DNA of 64,000 nucleotides from Labedella endophytica (GTDB taxonomy: Bacteria > Actinomycetota > Actinomycetes > Actinomycetales > Microbacteriaceae), in assembly GCF_003990045.1 (NCBI RefSeq), contig NZ_RZGZ01000006.1, forward strand, positions 56,131 to 120,130. Reading direction: 5' to 3'. A model generated the notes under the pieces. That model worked only from the letters and a program-made list of their open reading frames with translations. It had not been told where the DNA came from and ran no database searches. Positions 29,410 through 40,025 of the stretch are shown here, one piece after another (the stretch's first letter is position 1; each line of letters begins with the position of its first letter). The translations under genes and the position numbers were made by a program.

Positions 29410-30459
29410 TCAGAACGGTTCGGGAGTGGGCCCGAGGGTGCCGCGGGACGCGACCGTCGCGATCATTCGTTCCAGGGCGAAGACCGGGTCGCGACTTCCG
29501 CCCTTGACGTTCGCGTCGGCGTCGGCGACGGCGCGGATGGCGACGCCGAGCCCCTCGTCGCTCCACCCGGCGAGGTCGCGTCGCGCACGATCGATCTGCC
29601 AGGGCGCGAGCCCGAGCGATGAGGCCGACGCCCCCCTGCTGCCGCTCACTTTGGCCATCGTGCGCATCTTCATCGCGAAGGCGGCGACCATGGGCACGGG
29701 GTCGGCGCCGGAGTCGAGCGCATTGCGCAGCGACACGAGGGCCTCACCTGTGCGACCGGCGATGGCGGCGTCGGCCACCGCGAACGAGGACGTCTCGACG
29801 CGACCGGCGTAGTAACGCGTGACCGTCTGCTCGGTGATGTCGCCCTCGATGTCGGCGATGAGCTGCTGGCAGGCGGCCGCGAGCTCGGCGACGTCGTCGG
29901 AGAACGCGGCGACGACCTGACGGAGGGCGCCGGGCGCGATGCGGCGGCCCGCGACGCGGAACTCGCGGGAGGCGAAGTCCATCTTCTCGGCGTCCTTCTT
30001 GAGATCGGTACAGACCATCTCGACGGCCACGCCGGATGCGGCGCGCACGGCGTCGAGCAGCCGCTTGCCGCGGACCCCGCCGCCGTGGCGCAGGATCACC
30101 GTGGCTCCCTCGGGCGGGGAGGCGAGGTAGCGCACGGCCTCGTCGATGAAGGCGTCCGTGCACTTCTCCACCGAGAAGACGCGGACGAGCCGGGGTTCGC
30201 CGAACAGGGACGGGCTCGCGAGGGAGATGAGCTCTCCCGACGCGTATGAGTCCGCCTCGATGTCGGAGACCTCGAGGCTCGGGTCCTCGGCGCGCAGGAA
30301 GTCGCGGAGCGCCGTCATCGCGCGGGACGCGAGGAACTCCTGGGATCCCGACACCAGCACGACCGGAGCCGGACGGACGTCATGCCAGGCGAGTTGCGGG
30401 ATCGCGACCTTCGACGACGGTTTCGACGACGTACTCTTCGACGCGCGGCGTTCCGCCAT
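29410..30459 (-). CDS. holA: DNA polymerase III subunit delta
   Basis: A 349-residue clamp-loader wrench subunit that opens the beta sliding clamp. The AAA-like fold has VVLVSGSQEFLASRA, SLFGEPRLVRVFSVEKC and the C-terminal helical collar (LAPWQIDRARRDLAGWSDEG). Like other delta subunits it lacks a full Walker A. An ATG with GGAGG upstream is the start. It follows comEC by 40 bp. Confidence 0.92.
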   Translation of the reverse strand: MAERRASKSTSSKPSSKVAIPQLAWHDVRPAPVVLVSGSQEFLASRAMTALRDFLRAEDPSLEVSDIEADSYASGELISLASPSLFGEPRLVRVFSVEKCTDAFIDEAVRYLASPPEGATVILRHGGGVRGKRLLDAVRAASGVAVEMVCTDLKKDAEKMDFASREFRVAGRRIAPGALRQVVAAFSDDVAELAAACQQLIADIEGDITEQTVTRYYAGRVETSSFAVADAAIAGRTGEALVSLRNALDSGADPVPMVAAFAMKMRTMAKVSGSRGASASSLGLAPWQIDRARRDLAGWSDEGLGVAIRAVADADANVKGGSRDPVFALERMIATVASRGTLGPTPEPF

Positions 30460-30499
30460 GCGACCTCCTTCGACCTCCCGATTCTATGGCGCACCACCG

Positions 30500-32827
30500 T
30501 CATCCCGTCGCCCGAAGGCCACCGTCCGCCGGCCCGGACGACCAGGTCACGAGTTCGTCCTCACGGGTTGCGACGAGGGTCGTACCGCTCCGGTCCGAGC
30601 GGGCGACGGCTGTGCCGTCGCGAGTCAGGAGCGCGAGCGCCGAGGCAGTCGGATGACCGTAGTCGTTGTCCGCGCCGCTCGAGACGAGGGCGAGGCGTGC
30701 GCCGATGCGTGAATAGAGCGGGCCGTACTGGTCGGCCGAGCCGTGATGGGCCATCTTGACGATCGCGTAGCCCGATCCCACGGTGCCCTCCGCGAGGAGG
30801 GCGAGCCCCGAGTCGGCGCCGAGGTCGCCGAGCAGGATCGCGTCGATCGTCCCGCCGAACTCGATGACGACGCTGCCGTCGTTGCCCGTGTACGGCGTCG
30901 GTTGCGGAGGCGGCCAGAGGACCCGCCAGGCGACGCCGCCGAGGTCCCCGGCGTCGCCGGCCGCCGTCTCCGCGACGAGCGCACCCCCGTCCGCGAGCGT
31001 GGTGATGACGGCGCGCTCCGACTTCTCCTGCGGCGTCTGATGGAGGACCTGCGTCGTCCGACCGATGACCGCGGTGATGCCACCGACGTGGTCGGCGTCG
31101 AAGTGGGTGAGGACGAGCAGGTCGATGTGACCGATCCCCAGGTCGGCGAGACAGGCGTCGAGGGCATCCGCGTCCGGCCCCGTATCGACGAGGGCCACGG
31201 CTCCCCCGCTGCGCACGAGCACGGCGTCGCCCTGGCCGACGTCGCACATCGCGACGGTCCAGTCCCCCGGGCGCGACACCAGCTCCCCGATGCGCGATCC
31301 ACCCAGGACGGCGAGATACCCGCAGAACGCGACGATGAGTACGGACGCCGAGAACCGTCGGACCCGCGCAGACGCGGAACCGACGGCGACGGAGACGAGC
31401 ACGAGCGCCCCGACTGCCGCGAGCATCCCCGGGACACCGGGCGCACCCGGTAACCGCGCGAGTGGAGCCGCGTCCGTGGCCGCCGCCACCGCTGCGACCC
31501 ATTGCGACGGCACCCACGCGAGGGTTCCGATCACCGCGCCGAGGCCCGGGAGCGTGGGCAGCAGGAGGCACGAGATCATGCCGAGGATCGTGACGACGGG
31601 CGCGGCGGGAGCGGCGAGCATGTTGGCCGGAACGCCCCAGACGGGCACGCTCGGATCGAGCAGCACGATGATCGGCTGACAGGCGAGTTGAGCGGCGAGG
31701 GGAAGCGCGATCGCGGCGGCGAGCACGCGAGGGACGAATCGCGACAGCAGGGTGGCGAGCGGTCCGGCGAGGAACAGCAGTCCGGCCGTCGCGGCTACTG
31801 AGAGGGCGAACCCGAACTCGCGCGCCAGCCACGGGTCGACGAGCAGGCACACGACGACCGCGAGGCACAGCACGGGCGCCCCCAGCGAGCGACGCCCGAG
31901 TCCGTGGCTCACGAGCACGATCGCCGCCATCGTTGCCGCGCGGACGACGCTCGGCTCGGGGGTGACGAGCACGACGAATCCCGCCAGCGCGAGGAGCGAT
32001 CCTCCGACACGGAGCCGACGCGAAGCCCCACACAGCGCCAGCAGACCGAGGACCGCGCCGACGACGAGCGCGCAATTGGCTCCGGAGACCGCGGTCAGAT
32101 GGCTGAGGGACGCCTCGGTCATCCGATCGGACAGCGCCTCGTCCACGAGGGCGGTGTCACCGACGGCGAGTCCGGGGAGCAACCGGCCGCCGTCCCCCGG
32201 GAGCTCGGACGAGAACGTGACGAATCCGGCGCGGAGGCCACCGGCCAGGTCGTCGACCGCCGCGGGTGCCGTGCGAGACACGGTCCCGCCTGCGTCCGCG
32301 AGCACGAAGGCCTGCCGGTCCCCGTCACGGCCGTTCTCGACCCGGGCGGTGAGCCCGAGGGTCTCCCCCACCCGGAGATCGGCCGTGCCGCCGATGAAGA
32401 GCACGGCCGGCGCCGAGAGACCGGACACTCCGGCTGCCGTCGACGGCATGGAAGAGGCACCGGCCGCGGTCACGGTGACGTCGACCACGACCCGGTCGCC
32501 CGGTCCGTCGAGATTGTGAGGGCGGCCCGTGACGACGGCGGTGAGATCGACCACCCGGGACGAGTTCGCCGCGTCTTCGAGAACCGCGGGGCTGCGCTGG
32601 AGGGAGGACGCGGAGAGCCCGGCCGCCGATGCCGCCCCGATCGCGAGGCAGACGGCGAGGCTCGAGAGCGTCCGCACCGCCCGAGCGCGGGGTGCGATCG
32701 TGAGGAGGACCACGGCGAGGCCGCCGAGGGTGAGGGAAGCCCAGGCCGGTACCTCGCGGACCTGCGTGCACGCGAGGGCAGTGACCCACGCGGCGAGAGC
32801 GGGCGCGGCCATCCGCAGATCGGTCAT
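30500..32827 (-). CDS. comEC: ComEC/Rec2 DNA-uptake channel protein
   Basis: A 775-residue membrane protein. Several N-terminal hydrophobic segments are followed by the Competence domain (HLTAVSGANCALVVG, and RAATMAAIVL) and a C-terminal metallo-beta-lactamase-like domain with THFDADHVGGI. In transformable bacteria it carries single-stranded DNA across the membrane. The start ATG at 32827 overlaps the comEA stop. The protein is complete, but natural transformation in this organism is inference; many actinobacteria keep these genes without proven competence. Confidence 0.9.
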   Translation of the reverse strand: MTDLRMAAPALAAWVTALACTQVREVPAWASLTLGGLAVVLLTIAPRARAVRTLSSLAVCLAIGAASAAGLSASSLQRSPAVLEDAANSSRVVDLTAVVTGRPHNLDGPGDRVVVDVTVTAAGASSMPSTAAGVSGLSAPAVLFIGGTADLRVGETLGLTARVENGRDGDRQAFVLADAGGTVSRTAPAAVDDLAGGLRAGFVTFSSELPGDGGRLLPGLAVGDTALVDEALSDRMTEASLSHLTAVSGANCALVVGAVLGLLALCGASRRLRVGGSLLALAGFVVLVTPEPSVVRAATMAAIVLVSHGLGRRSLGAPVLCLAVVVCLLVDPWLAREFGFALSVAATAGLLFLAGPLATLLSRFVPRVLAAAIALPLAAQLACQPIIVLLDPSVPVWGVPANMLAAPAAPVVTILGMISCLLLPTLPGLGAVIGTLAWVPSQWVAAVAAATDAAPLARLPGAPGVPGMLAAVGALVLVSVAVGSASARVRRFSASVLIVAFCGYLAVLGGSRIGELVSRPGDWTVAMCDVGQGDAVLVRSGGAVALVDTGPDADALDACLADLGIGHIDLLVLTHFDADHVGGITAVIGRTTQVLHQTPQEKSERAVITTLADGGALVAETAAGDAGDLGGVAWRVLWPPPQPTPYTGNDGSVVIEFGGTIDAILLGDLGADSGLALLAEGTVGSGYAIVKMAHHGSADQYGPLYSRIGARLALVSSGADNDYGHPTASALALLTRDGTAVARSDRSGTTLVATREDELVTWSSGPADGGLRATG

Positions 32828-33624
32828 ACGGTCACGAGTCCCTCGAGCCCGGCCAGGGTCGCGTCGCCGATCCCCGGAACGTTCAAAAGCTCGTCGACGA
32901 GCCGGAACGGACCGTTCTCCGTGCGCCACGAGATGATGCGCTCGGCGAGGGCCGGCCCGATCCGCGGCAGCGTGTCGAGCTGTTCGGCCGTCGCCGTGTT
33001 GAGGTTCACCGGCCCGCTGCCTGTGGCCGCCGCTCCTCCGCCGGGTGACGCCGCACCGCTCTGCGGCGCCGTGGGCGCCTCCCCGGGCCTCAGGACGACG
33101 ATCTGCTCGCCGTCTGTGAGGGTGCGGGCGAGATTGATCGAACCGGCATCCGCCTCTCCCGCGAGGCCGCCGGCCGCCGCGATCGCATCCACCACACGGG
33201 CGTCGGGAGCGAGCGTGTAGAGACCGGGCCGTGTGACCGCCCCGAGCACGTGCACGTAGATCGCATCGGCGGTCGCCTCCGCGGCGGCGCCGGTCTCCGA
33301 CGGTCGCGGTGACGCGCCCGGTTCGGCGTCGTCGAGAGCGATCGTCGAGGAACCGGCGACCGTGGCGGAGCGAGCGGCCGCGGTCACGGCAGCGAGACCG
33401 AGAGCGACGAGGACGAGGACGACGCCAGCGGAGAGACCGATCCGGCCCCGGAACCGTTTCCCGCGAGTCTGGCGGCTCTGGTGGCGGACGGCGGACGCAT
33501 CGCGTCGTTGTCCCACGTCGGTACCCGCGTTGTGACCGTCGTCGGGGGCGACGGAACGGTAGACAGGCCCCGATTCAGGGCCGATGTCGGAAGGCGGGTC
33601 CGGGAGCGGGTCGACGGGGTGCAC
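32824..33624 (-). CDS. comEA: ComEA-like helix-hairpin-helix DNA receptor
   Basis: A 266-residue protein. A basic cytoplasmic N-terminus is followed by a membrane anchor near residues 62-84, an SLBB domain (IYVHVLGAVTRPGLYTL, near 120-170), a Gly/Ala linker and a C-terminal HhH pair (VNLNTATAEQLDTLPRIGPA). ComEA binds incoming double-stranded DNA outside the membrane. GTG start at 33624 has TACCGT exactly 6 nt upstream, indicating a leaderless mRNA. It is coupled to comEC by ATGA. Confidence 0.88.
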   Translation of the reverse strand: MHPVDPLPDPPSDIGPESGPVYRSVAPDDGHNAGTDVGQRRDASAVRHQSRQTRGKRFRGRIGLSAGVVLVLVALGLAAVTAAARSATVAGSSTIALDDAEPGASPRPSETGAAAEATADAIYVHVLGAVTRPGLYTLAPDARVVDAIAAAGGLAGEADAGSINLARTLTDGEQIVVLRPGEAPTAPQSGAASPGGGAAATGSGPVNLNTATAEQLDTLPRIGPALAERIISWRTENGPFRLVDELLNVPGIGDATLAGLEGLVTV

Positions 33625-33809
33625 AGGTCGACGGTAGGTCGGCCGTCAGGTCCGAGGACGACCGGTGGTTCGAAATGGCGGACAGCCGCTCATCCACAGC
33701 CGTCCGACGACGAGATGCCGGCCCGGAAGTGATGCCAGAGGGAAAGCCCCGGATGACCGGACCAGAGGCCGTGCGCTCCGTCCGTTTCGTCGGCGTGTCG
33801 TCCTCGCTC

Positions 33810-34340
33810 TCAGCGTCGCCGCCGAGCCCGAGCCCGAGCCCGCACGACGGCGAACGGCGACACGAGGGCGAGGACGACACCGACGACGATGGAGGCGATC
33901 GAGAACACGGGGGCGTTCCCGATTCGCGACCTCGTCTCCGCGGTGTCGACGAAGGCCACCGTGGGGTCCAGCGGGTCGTAGAGAACGGCGACCGAGTCAC
34001 CCGGCGTGAAATCCTCCGACCGGGTGCTGCAATCAGTCTGATCGAGAACCGAATATGCCCGACCGTCGGCAGTGAAGGTGTAGATCGGACAAAGCTCCGG
34101 CCTTTGATAGGGCCGACGGGCCGTTCTTGTCGTGTCGGACGATGACGCGTGGACCTCCGAGAGGGTCGCGTCGACCTCCACGCCTCGCCCGCCCGACAGC
34201 TCGACGAACTGCGCCTGCTCGTGGGTGTGGGTTGCGATAGCGAACACGCCGGTTCCGACGAGACCCACGGAGCCGACCCCCAGGAGGATCGCGACGAGGA
34301 CCGGGCGCCGGAAGACGGCCCGCCATTCCCGGAAACCCAC
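33810..34340 (-). CDS. DUF3592-type membrane protein
   Basis: A 176-residue protein with a membrane segment near residues 14-35, an extracytoplasmic domain of about 90 residues with DGRAYSV, CSTRSEDFTPGDSVAVLYDPLDP (split motif PGDxVxVxYDPxxP typical of DUF3592), and a second membrane segment before an Arg-rich end. The function is unknown. The GTG start at 34340 is the first in frame after the leuS stop, 8 bp away; no good ribosome site is seen. Codons around 34030-34120 are more AT-rich than the neighbours, hinting at later insertion between leuS and comEA. Confidence 0.65.
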   Translation of the reverse strand: MGFREWRAVFRRPVLVAILLGVGSVGLVGTGVFAIATHTHEQAQFVELSGGRGVEVDATLSEVHASSSDTTRTARRPYQRPELCPIYTFTADGRAYSVLDQTDCSTRSEDFTPGDSVAVLYDPLDPTVAFVDTAETRSRIGNAPVFSIASIVVGVVLALVSPFAVVRARARARRRR

Positions 34341-34348
34341 GAGCGGCT

Positions 34349-36901
34349 CTAGCGCTTGGTGACCACGTTCACGAGCTTCGGCGCACGCACGATCACGACC
34401 TGGATCTCGCGCTCCCCGATCGCCCGCGTGACGGACTCCGAGGCGAGCGCCCGTGCCTGGAGGTCGGCGTCGTCGATGTTCGGGGCCACCTCGAGGCGGT
34501 CGCGCACCTTGCCGTCGACCTGCACGACAGCCGTGACGCTCTCCTCGCGCAGCAGGGTGCGGTCGGCCTTCCGCCACTGGACGAGGGCCACGGTGGGCTC
34601 GTAACCGAGCGTCGACCACATCTCCTCGGCCGTGTACGGCGCGAACAGGTTGAGGGCGATCGCGGTGACCTCGGCGGCCTCTCGAACGGCGGCGTCGGCG
34701 GGGCCGGCGCCCGAGTCGATCGCCTTACGCGTGGCGTTGACGAGCTCCATGAGGCGCGCGACGACGACGTTGAACTTGAACGACTCGATGAGACCGGGGG
34801 CGTCCGAGAGGAAGCGGTGGGTCACGCGACGGAGCTTCTCGTCGCCCGTCTTCCAGACGACGTCGGGAGCGCTCGTGACGTCCTGCGCGACGCGCCAGGC
34901 GCGGGCCAGGAACTTCGCGGATCCGGCCGGGGACACGTCGGCCCAGTCGATGTCGTCCTCGGGCGGGCCGGCGAACGCCATCGTGAGGCGCACGGCGTCG
35001 ACACCGTGCACGTCGAGCTGGTCGCTGAGCTTCACGATGTTGCCGCGCGACTTGCTCATCGCCGAGCCCTCCATGATGACCATGCCCTGGTTCAGGAGCG
35101 CACTGAACGGCTCCGTGAACGACACCAGGCCCATGTCGAAGAGCACCTTCGTCATGAAGCGGGCGTACAAGAGGTGGAGGATCGCGTGGGTCACGCCGCC
35201 GACGTACTGGTCGACGGGCGCCCACTTCTCGGCCTGCTTGGGGTCGAACGCCTGCGTGTCGTCCCCGACGCTCAGGAAGCGCAGGAAGTACCAGGAGCTG
35301 TCGACGAACGTGTCCATGGTGTCGGAGTCGCGCTTGGCCGGGCCCCCGCACGACGGGCAGTCGACGTTGATCCAGTCCTCTGCCGCTCCGAGCGGGCTCG
35401 TGCCCTTCGGCTGCAGGTCGAGTCCCTCGGTGGGCGGCAGCTCGACGGGGAGCTGGTCCTCGGGCACGGGCACCTCGCCGCACGACGGGCAGTGGATGAT
35501 CGGGATGGGTGTACCCCAGTAGCGCTGCCGCGAGATGAGCCAGTCGCGCAGCCGGTAGTTCTTCGCGGGTCCGCCGAGACCGGAGGCCTCGAGCGCCTCG
35601 GTGATCTTCCGGATGGCGTTGTTCTTGCTGAGCCCGTTGAAGGGACCCGAATTGATGAGCCGACCGGTCCCTGTGAGCGCCTTGCCGTCCGCGAGCGGGT
35701 CGAGGTCGGGAAGGTCCTCGAGCTCGGCGCCCTCGGGGATCACGGGGATCATGCCGGTGACGGGCTGGTTCACGTCGACGACCACACGCACGGGCAGGTC
35801 GAAGCGCTTGGCGAAGTCGAGGTCGCGCTGGTCGTGGGCCGGTACGGCCATGATCGCGCCGTGTCCGTAGTCGGACAGCACGTAGTCGGCCGCCCAGATG
35901 GGCAGACGCTCGCCCGTGAGCGGGTTCACGGCGTAGCGCTCCAGGAACACTCCCGTCTTCGCCTTGTCCGTCGCGAGCCGCTCGATGTCGGTCTGCGCCT
36001 TCACCTCGGTGAGGTACGCGTCGAAGCGACCCTTCAACTCGTCGGAGCCGCCCGCGACGAGCTCGGCCGCGAGGGGAGCGTCGGGAGCCACGACCATGAA
36101 GGTCGCGCCGTACAGGGTGTCCGGCCGCGTCGTGTAGATCGTGATCGGTTCGTCGCGTCCCTCGATGGCGAACGTGACATCGGCGCCGCTCGAGCGGCCG
36201 ATCCAGTTGCGTTGCATCGAGAGGACCTTCGAGGGCCACGAGCCCTCGAGCTGGTTGAGGTCGTCGACGAGGCGGTCCGCGTACTGCGTGATGCCGAAGA
36301 ACCACTGCGTGAGGTCCTTCTTCGTGACGATGTTGTCGCATCGCTCGCACCGGCCGTCGACGACCTGCTCGTTCGCGAGCACGGTCTGGTCGAAGGGGCA
36401 CCAGTTGACGAGGCTCGCCTTGCGGTAGGCGAGGCCCTTCTCGCGGAGCTTGAGGAACAGCCACTGGTTCCACTTGTAGTACTCGGGGCTGCAGGTCTCG
36501 AGGGTGCGGTCCCAGTCGAAGGACGCGGCGTAGCGCCGCATGCTCGCCTTCTGCTGGTCGATGTTGTCGTAGGTCCACTGCCGCGGGTCGAGGCCGCGCT
36601 TGATCGCGGCGCCCTCGGCGGGCAGACCGAAGGCATCCCAGCCGATGGGGTGCAGGACGTTGAACCCCTGCTGACGCCAGTAGCGTGCGATGACGTCGCC
36701 GAGCGCGTACGCCTCGGCGTGACCCATGTGCAGGTCGCCCGAGGGGTACGGGAACATGTCCAGGACGTACTTCCGCGGACGCGTGTCCGTGGGGTCGTCG
36801 GTCGCGAACGGTCGGAGTTCCTCCCACACCGGAAGCCACTTCGCCTGAATGGCGGTGAAGTCGTAGGTCGGTGTGTTGTGGTCGGACGGGGCGTCGGTCA
36901 C
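34349..36901 (-). CDS. leuS: Leucyl-tRNA synthetase
   Basis: An 850-residue class I synthetase. The HIGH-type motif is [15 protein letters not shown], followed by zinc-like cysteine pairs (CPFDQTV to CERCDN), the CP1 editing domain with [12 protein letters not shown], and the KMSKS-type motif SAMSKSRGN. The C-terminal anticodon and LSD-type domains are complete. GTG start with GAGAG upstream. pabB ends 77 bp before it. Confidence 0.96.
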   Translation of the reverse strand: MTDAPSDHNTPTYDFTAIQAKWLPVWEELRPFATDDPTDTRPRKYVLDMFPYPSGDLHMGHAEAYALGDVIARYWRQQGFNVLHPIGWDAFGLPAEGAAIKRGLDPRQWTYDNIDQQKASMRRYAASFDWDRTLETCSPEYYKWNQWLFLKLREKGLAYRKASLVNWCPFDQTVLANEQVVDGRCERCDNIVTKKDLTQWFFGITQYADRLVDDLNQLEGSWPSKVLSMQRNWIGRSSGADVTFAIEGRDEPITIYTTRPDTLYGATFMVVAPDAPLAAELVAGGSDELKGRFDAYLTEVKAQTDIERLATDKAKTGVFLERYAVNPLTGERLPIWAADYVLSDYGHGAIMAVPAHDQRDLDFAKRFDLPVRVVVDVNQPVTGMIPVIPEGAELEDLPDLDPLADGKALTGTGRLINSGPFNGLSKNNAIRKITEALEASGLGGPAKNYRLRDWLISRQRYWGTPIPIIHCPSCGEVPVPEDQLPVELPPTEGLDLQPKGTSPLGAAEDWINVDCPSCGGPAKRDSDTMDTFVDSSWYFLRFLSVGDDTQAFDPKQAEKWAPVDQYVGGVTHAILHLLYARFMTKVLFDMGLVSFTEPFSALLNQGMVIMEGSAMSKSRGNIVKLSDQLDVHGVDAVRLTMAFAGPPEDDIDWADVSPAGSAKFLARAWRVAQDVTSAPDVVWKTGDEKLRRVTHRFLSDAPGLIESFKFNVVVARLMELVNATRKAIDSGAGPADAAVREAAEVTAIALNLFAPYTAEEMWSTLGYEPTVALVQWRKADRTLLREESVTAVVQVDGKVRDRLEVAPNIDDADLQARALASESVTRAIGEREIQVVIVRAPKLVNVVTKR

Positions 36902-36978
36902 GGAGCTCTCATTCGTTGCGGGGAGATCGGGAAGTCGACGGGGCAGGATCGTCGGGCCCGATCCTCTACGTTACCGGT

Positions 36979-38340
36979 TCAATCGGAGGCGTCGGGCAGT
37001 GTGTCGGGAGCGCCGAGCGCAGCGAGGAGGAGGCGCGCCTTCAGCAGGGTCTCGTCCACCTCGCGGGTCGGATCGGACGACGCGGTGATGCCGCCGCCCG
37101 TGCCGATCCGCGCCTCGCCCGCGGCGAAGACGATCGACCGGATCACCATGGCGAGGTCGAGGGCTCCGTCGGCTCCGAACCAGCCCATGGCCCCGGAGTA
37201 GAGGCCGCGGGCTCCCCCCTCGAGCCCGTGGAGGATCGTCATCGCGCGGTGCTTGGGCGCGCCCGTCATGGACCCGGCGGGGAAGCTCGAGCGCACCGCG
37301 TCGATGCCGGTGGAACCGGGTGCGAGCCGCGCGGTCACGGTGCTCACGAGCTGGTGCACGCTCGGGTAGGACTCCACCGCGAAGAGGTCCGGAACGTCGA
37401 CACTGCCGAGCTCCGCCACGCGGCCCAGGTCGTTGCGCATGAGGTCGACGATCATGAGGTTCTCGGCGCGCTCCTTCGCGTCCGACCGGAGGTCGTCTGC
37501 GAGGGCACGATCGACGACCGGATCGGGGTCGCGGCGTCGCGTCCCCTTGATGGGACGGGTCTCCACCCGGCCGTGGGGGGACACGGAGAGGAAGCGTTCG
37601 GGCGACGATCCCGCCATCGTGACGCCGCCGATGCGGAGGAATCCGCCGAACGGAGCGGGATTGTCGCGGCGGAGACGGAGGTAGACCTCGAAGGGGTCGA
37701 TCGCCGTCGGCACCCGGACCTCGTTGGTGAGGCACACCTGGTAGACGTCGCCGGCGGCGATCGAGTCGAGGCCCGACTCGATGGCACGAACATAGGCAGA
37801 GCGATCGTGTCGCCAGCGTGGACGGACGTCTGAGACTCGCGCTGGCGAGGGCGGCGGCGACGGTGACGCCATCTCGGGCGCGGCCCCGATCTCATGGTCC
37901 CCCAGGATGGCGTCGATCCGTCCGGTGCCGTGGTCGAGGGACCAGAGCCGGTCGCATTCCACGAAGAGGGCGTCGGGGAGATCTCCGGGGGCCGACGGCA
38001 CTCCGACGAGGCGGGCGCCGTACTCGTAGCCGAGTACGCCGACCCATCCTCCGCGGAACCCTGCGGGCGCGCCGTCGCCGTTCCGCGCGCCGACCGGGCT
38101 CTCGGCGACGAGGGACTGCAGTTCCGTGAGGACGTCCTCGCCCACGATCGTTCCGTCGAGGCGCACGACGCCGTCACGCGCCGACAGCACACGCCGTCCA
38201 GCCCCGAGGTAGCTCGACCCCGAGGTCGCTCCGGGTCCCGCGTCGAGCCAGAACACGTGCGCTTCGGTCGCGACGAGGTCCCGCGCGAGGTCCGCGAACC
38301 TCACGTTCGACGGCGCAGGGTCCAGGGGCCCCGGCTTCAC
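36979..38340 (-). CDS. pabB: Aminodeoxychorismate synthase component I
   Basis: A 453-residue chorismate-binding enzyme for p-aminobenzoate and folate synthesis. The decisive motif is ETRPIKGTRRR, in which Lys replaces the Ala of anthranilate synthase and forms the covalent chorismate intermediate. DLMRNDLGRV and SSFPAGSMTGAPKHRAM complete the active site. The GTG start overlaps the cydC stop (GTGA). No glutamine amidotransferase gene is adjacent, so pabA must lie elsewhere. Confidence 0.92.
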   Translation of the reverse strand: MKPGPLDPAPSNVRFADLARDLVATEAHVFWLDAGPGATSGSSYLGAGRRVLSARDGVVRLDGTIVGEDVLTELQSLVAESPVGARNGDGAPAGFRGGWVGVLGYEYGARLVGVPSAPGDLPDALFVECDRLWSLDHGTGRIDAILGDHEIGAAPEMASPSPPPSPARVSDVRPRWRHDRSAYVRAIESGLDSIAAGDVYQVCLTNEVRVPTAIDPFEVYLRLRRDNPAPFGGFLRIGGVTMAGSSPERFLSVSPHGRVETRPIKGTRRRDPDPVVDRALADDLRSDAKERAENLMIVDLMRNDLGRVAELGSVDVPDLFAVESYPSVHQLVSTVTARLAPGSTGIDAVRSSFPAGSMTGAPKHRAMTILHGLEGGARGLYSGAMGWFGADGALDLAMVIRSIVFAAGEARIGTGGGITASSDPTREVDETLLKARLLLAALGAPDTLPDASD

Positions 38341-40025
38341 GCGCTCGCGCCCGCCGGGCCGAGGGAGAGTGCGCCGTCGCGCATCGTGGCACGCCTCACA
38401 TCCACGCCGGGCGGCACGTCGGCGTGGGAGATGATGACCACGGTCCGGTCGTCGCTCGCGGCGAGGAGATCGCGGAGCAGCCGATCGGCGAGGTCCGACT
38501 CGACGCTCGCGGTCGGTTCGTCGAGGACGACGACGGGGAAGTCCCGCAGCAGGGCTCTGGCGAGGGCGATGCGGCCTGCCTGCCCGCCGGAGACGAGGCC
38601 GCCGCGCTCGCCGACGCGAGCGTCGAGCCCGCCCCTCTCCGCGAACCACTCCCCCAGTCCGACGCGCTCGAGCACCGAGACGAGGTCGTCGTCGGTCGCG
38701 TCCGGGCGCGCGAACAGCAGGTTCTGACGGATCGACTCGTCGAAGAGGAACGGGACCTGCTCGACGAGCCCCACGACGTCCCGCACGGTATCGGGATGCA
38801 ACGACCGGGCGTCGACACCGCGCACGCGATACTCCCCGGAGTGGTCGAGGAACCGGACGAGGACGTCGGCGAGCGAGGTCTTGCCCGAACCGCTCTCCCC
38901 GTCGATCCACACCCGTTCCCCCTCGCGCACCACGAGATCGACGCTCCGAATGCCCGGGCGACCGTCGGACCAGGAGGCGGCGACACCCCGTAGCTCGAGG
39001 GCCGGCGACGCGGATCGTCCGGGCGGTACGCGGGACCCGGCGTCCGTAGGGAGATGCGGGGGCAGCTCGGCCGGAGCCGCCTCCGCGACGCGGTCCGCCG
39101 CGGCGTTCACCTGACGCATGGCGCCGAGGGCGAGCGGCACGGCCGCCATGATCTCGAAGACGGCGAGGGGCACGAGAGCGACGACGGCGAATCCCGGTCC
39201 GTCGAGCGATCCGGTCGAGACGTCGCCCGTCGAGACGACGATGGCGAGGGCGACGGCTGCCCCTCCGAAGAGGCTGAGGCCCGCGGTCGCCACCGCGGCA
39301 CCCGCGGCACGGCGGAGCACGGCGCGCGTGAGGACGCGATCGGCCCCGCGCAGCCTCTCGAGCGAACGGTCGGCCGTCCCGTATGCGATGAGGACGTCGA
39401 GCGAGCGCATGTGCTCGACGATCGCGCCGACGAGTCCCGCGCGCAGCGGCGCGATGGCGCGTTCGGCCGAGGCGGCGACGAGCGAGGACACGGCCGCGCT
39501 CACGACGACGAAGCCGACGAGACACAGGGCGAGGGTGACCGCAGCGCCCGGGGAGATGGTCGCGACCAGAACGACGGAGAGGACCGCGACTCCGAGGGAG
39601 GTGACGAGGGGCTGGACGACCCGTAAGGGGTGATCCTGCAGATCGTCGATGTCGGAGACCATCGTCGAGAGCACGCTCCCACGACTCGTGCGCGACAGTC
39701 CGGCCGGTGCGAGCGGGACGAGCCGCTCGAAGACGTGGACCCGCACCGTCTCGAGGGACCGGAAGGCGGCGTCGTGACTGAAGATGCGTTCGAGGTAGCG
39801 GAAGAAGGCCCGGCCGAGGGCGAAGGCGCGCACGCCGACGACGGCCATGCCGAGGAAGAGCACGGGGGGCTGCTCGGACGCGCGCACGATGAGCCAGGCG
39901 CTGCACGCGAGGAGGGCGACGGTGCACGCGGCGGCCGCGAGTCCCGAGAGCAGGCCGGGAGCCGCTCGCGTCGGACGAGGGCTGGCGAGGCGCAGGACGG
40001 CGTCGCGCTCGGGATGCCGGCTCAC
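38337..40025 (-). CDS. cydC: Thiol reductant ABC exporter subunit CydC
   Basis: A 562-residue half-transporter. Six membrane helices (residues about 20-310) precede an ATPase domain with DGESGSGKTSL, signature LVSGGQAGRIALARALL, FPVVVLDEPTAS and the switch H in IISHAD. CydDC exports cysteine or glutathione, which is needed to assemble the heme d oxidase. GTGA overlap with cydD gives the GTG start and fixes the pairing. Confidence 0.92.
   Translation of the reverse strand: MSRHPERDAVLRLASPRPTRAAPGLLSGLAAAACTVALLACSAWLIVRASEQPPVLFLGMAVVGVRAFALGRAFFRYLERIFSHDAAFRSLETVRVHVFERLVPLAPAGLSRTSRGSVLSTMVSDIDDLQDHPLRVVQPLVTSLGVAVLSVVLVATISPGAAVTLALCLVGFVVVSAAVSSLVAASAERAIAPLRAGLVGAIVEHMRSLDVLIAYGTADRSLERLRGADRVLTRAVLRRAAGAAVATAGLSLFGGAAVALAIVVSTGDVSTGSLDGPGFAVVALVPLAVFEIMAAVPLALGAMRQVNAAADRVAEAAPAELPPHLPTDAGSRVPPGRSASPALELRGVAASWSDGRPGIRSVDLVVREGERVWIDGESGSGKTSLADVLVRFLDHSGEYRVRGVDARSLHPDTVRDVVGLVEQVPFLFDESIRQNLLFARPDATDDDLVSVLERVGLGEWFAERGGLDARVGERGGLVSGGQAGRIALARALLRDFPVVVLDEPTASVESDLADRLLRDLLAASDDRTVVIISHADVPPGVDVRRATMRDGALSLGPAGASA

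Noticed and set aside
30500..33624. comEC and comEA as proof of natural competence.
   Set aside because: Both are intact, but the uptake pilus and other parts are not in the window, so only potential can be stated.
33625..33809. A possible small gene between comEA and the DUF3592 gene.
   Set aside because: No frame with a start, coupling or gene-like third positions; the gap holds the predicted comEA promoter.
36945..36965. AGGATCG/CGATCCT stem before leuS as a T-box or leader regulator.
   Set aside because: No T-box sequence or antiterminator is seen in the 77-bp gap, and leuS lies too close for a full T-box.
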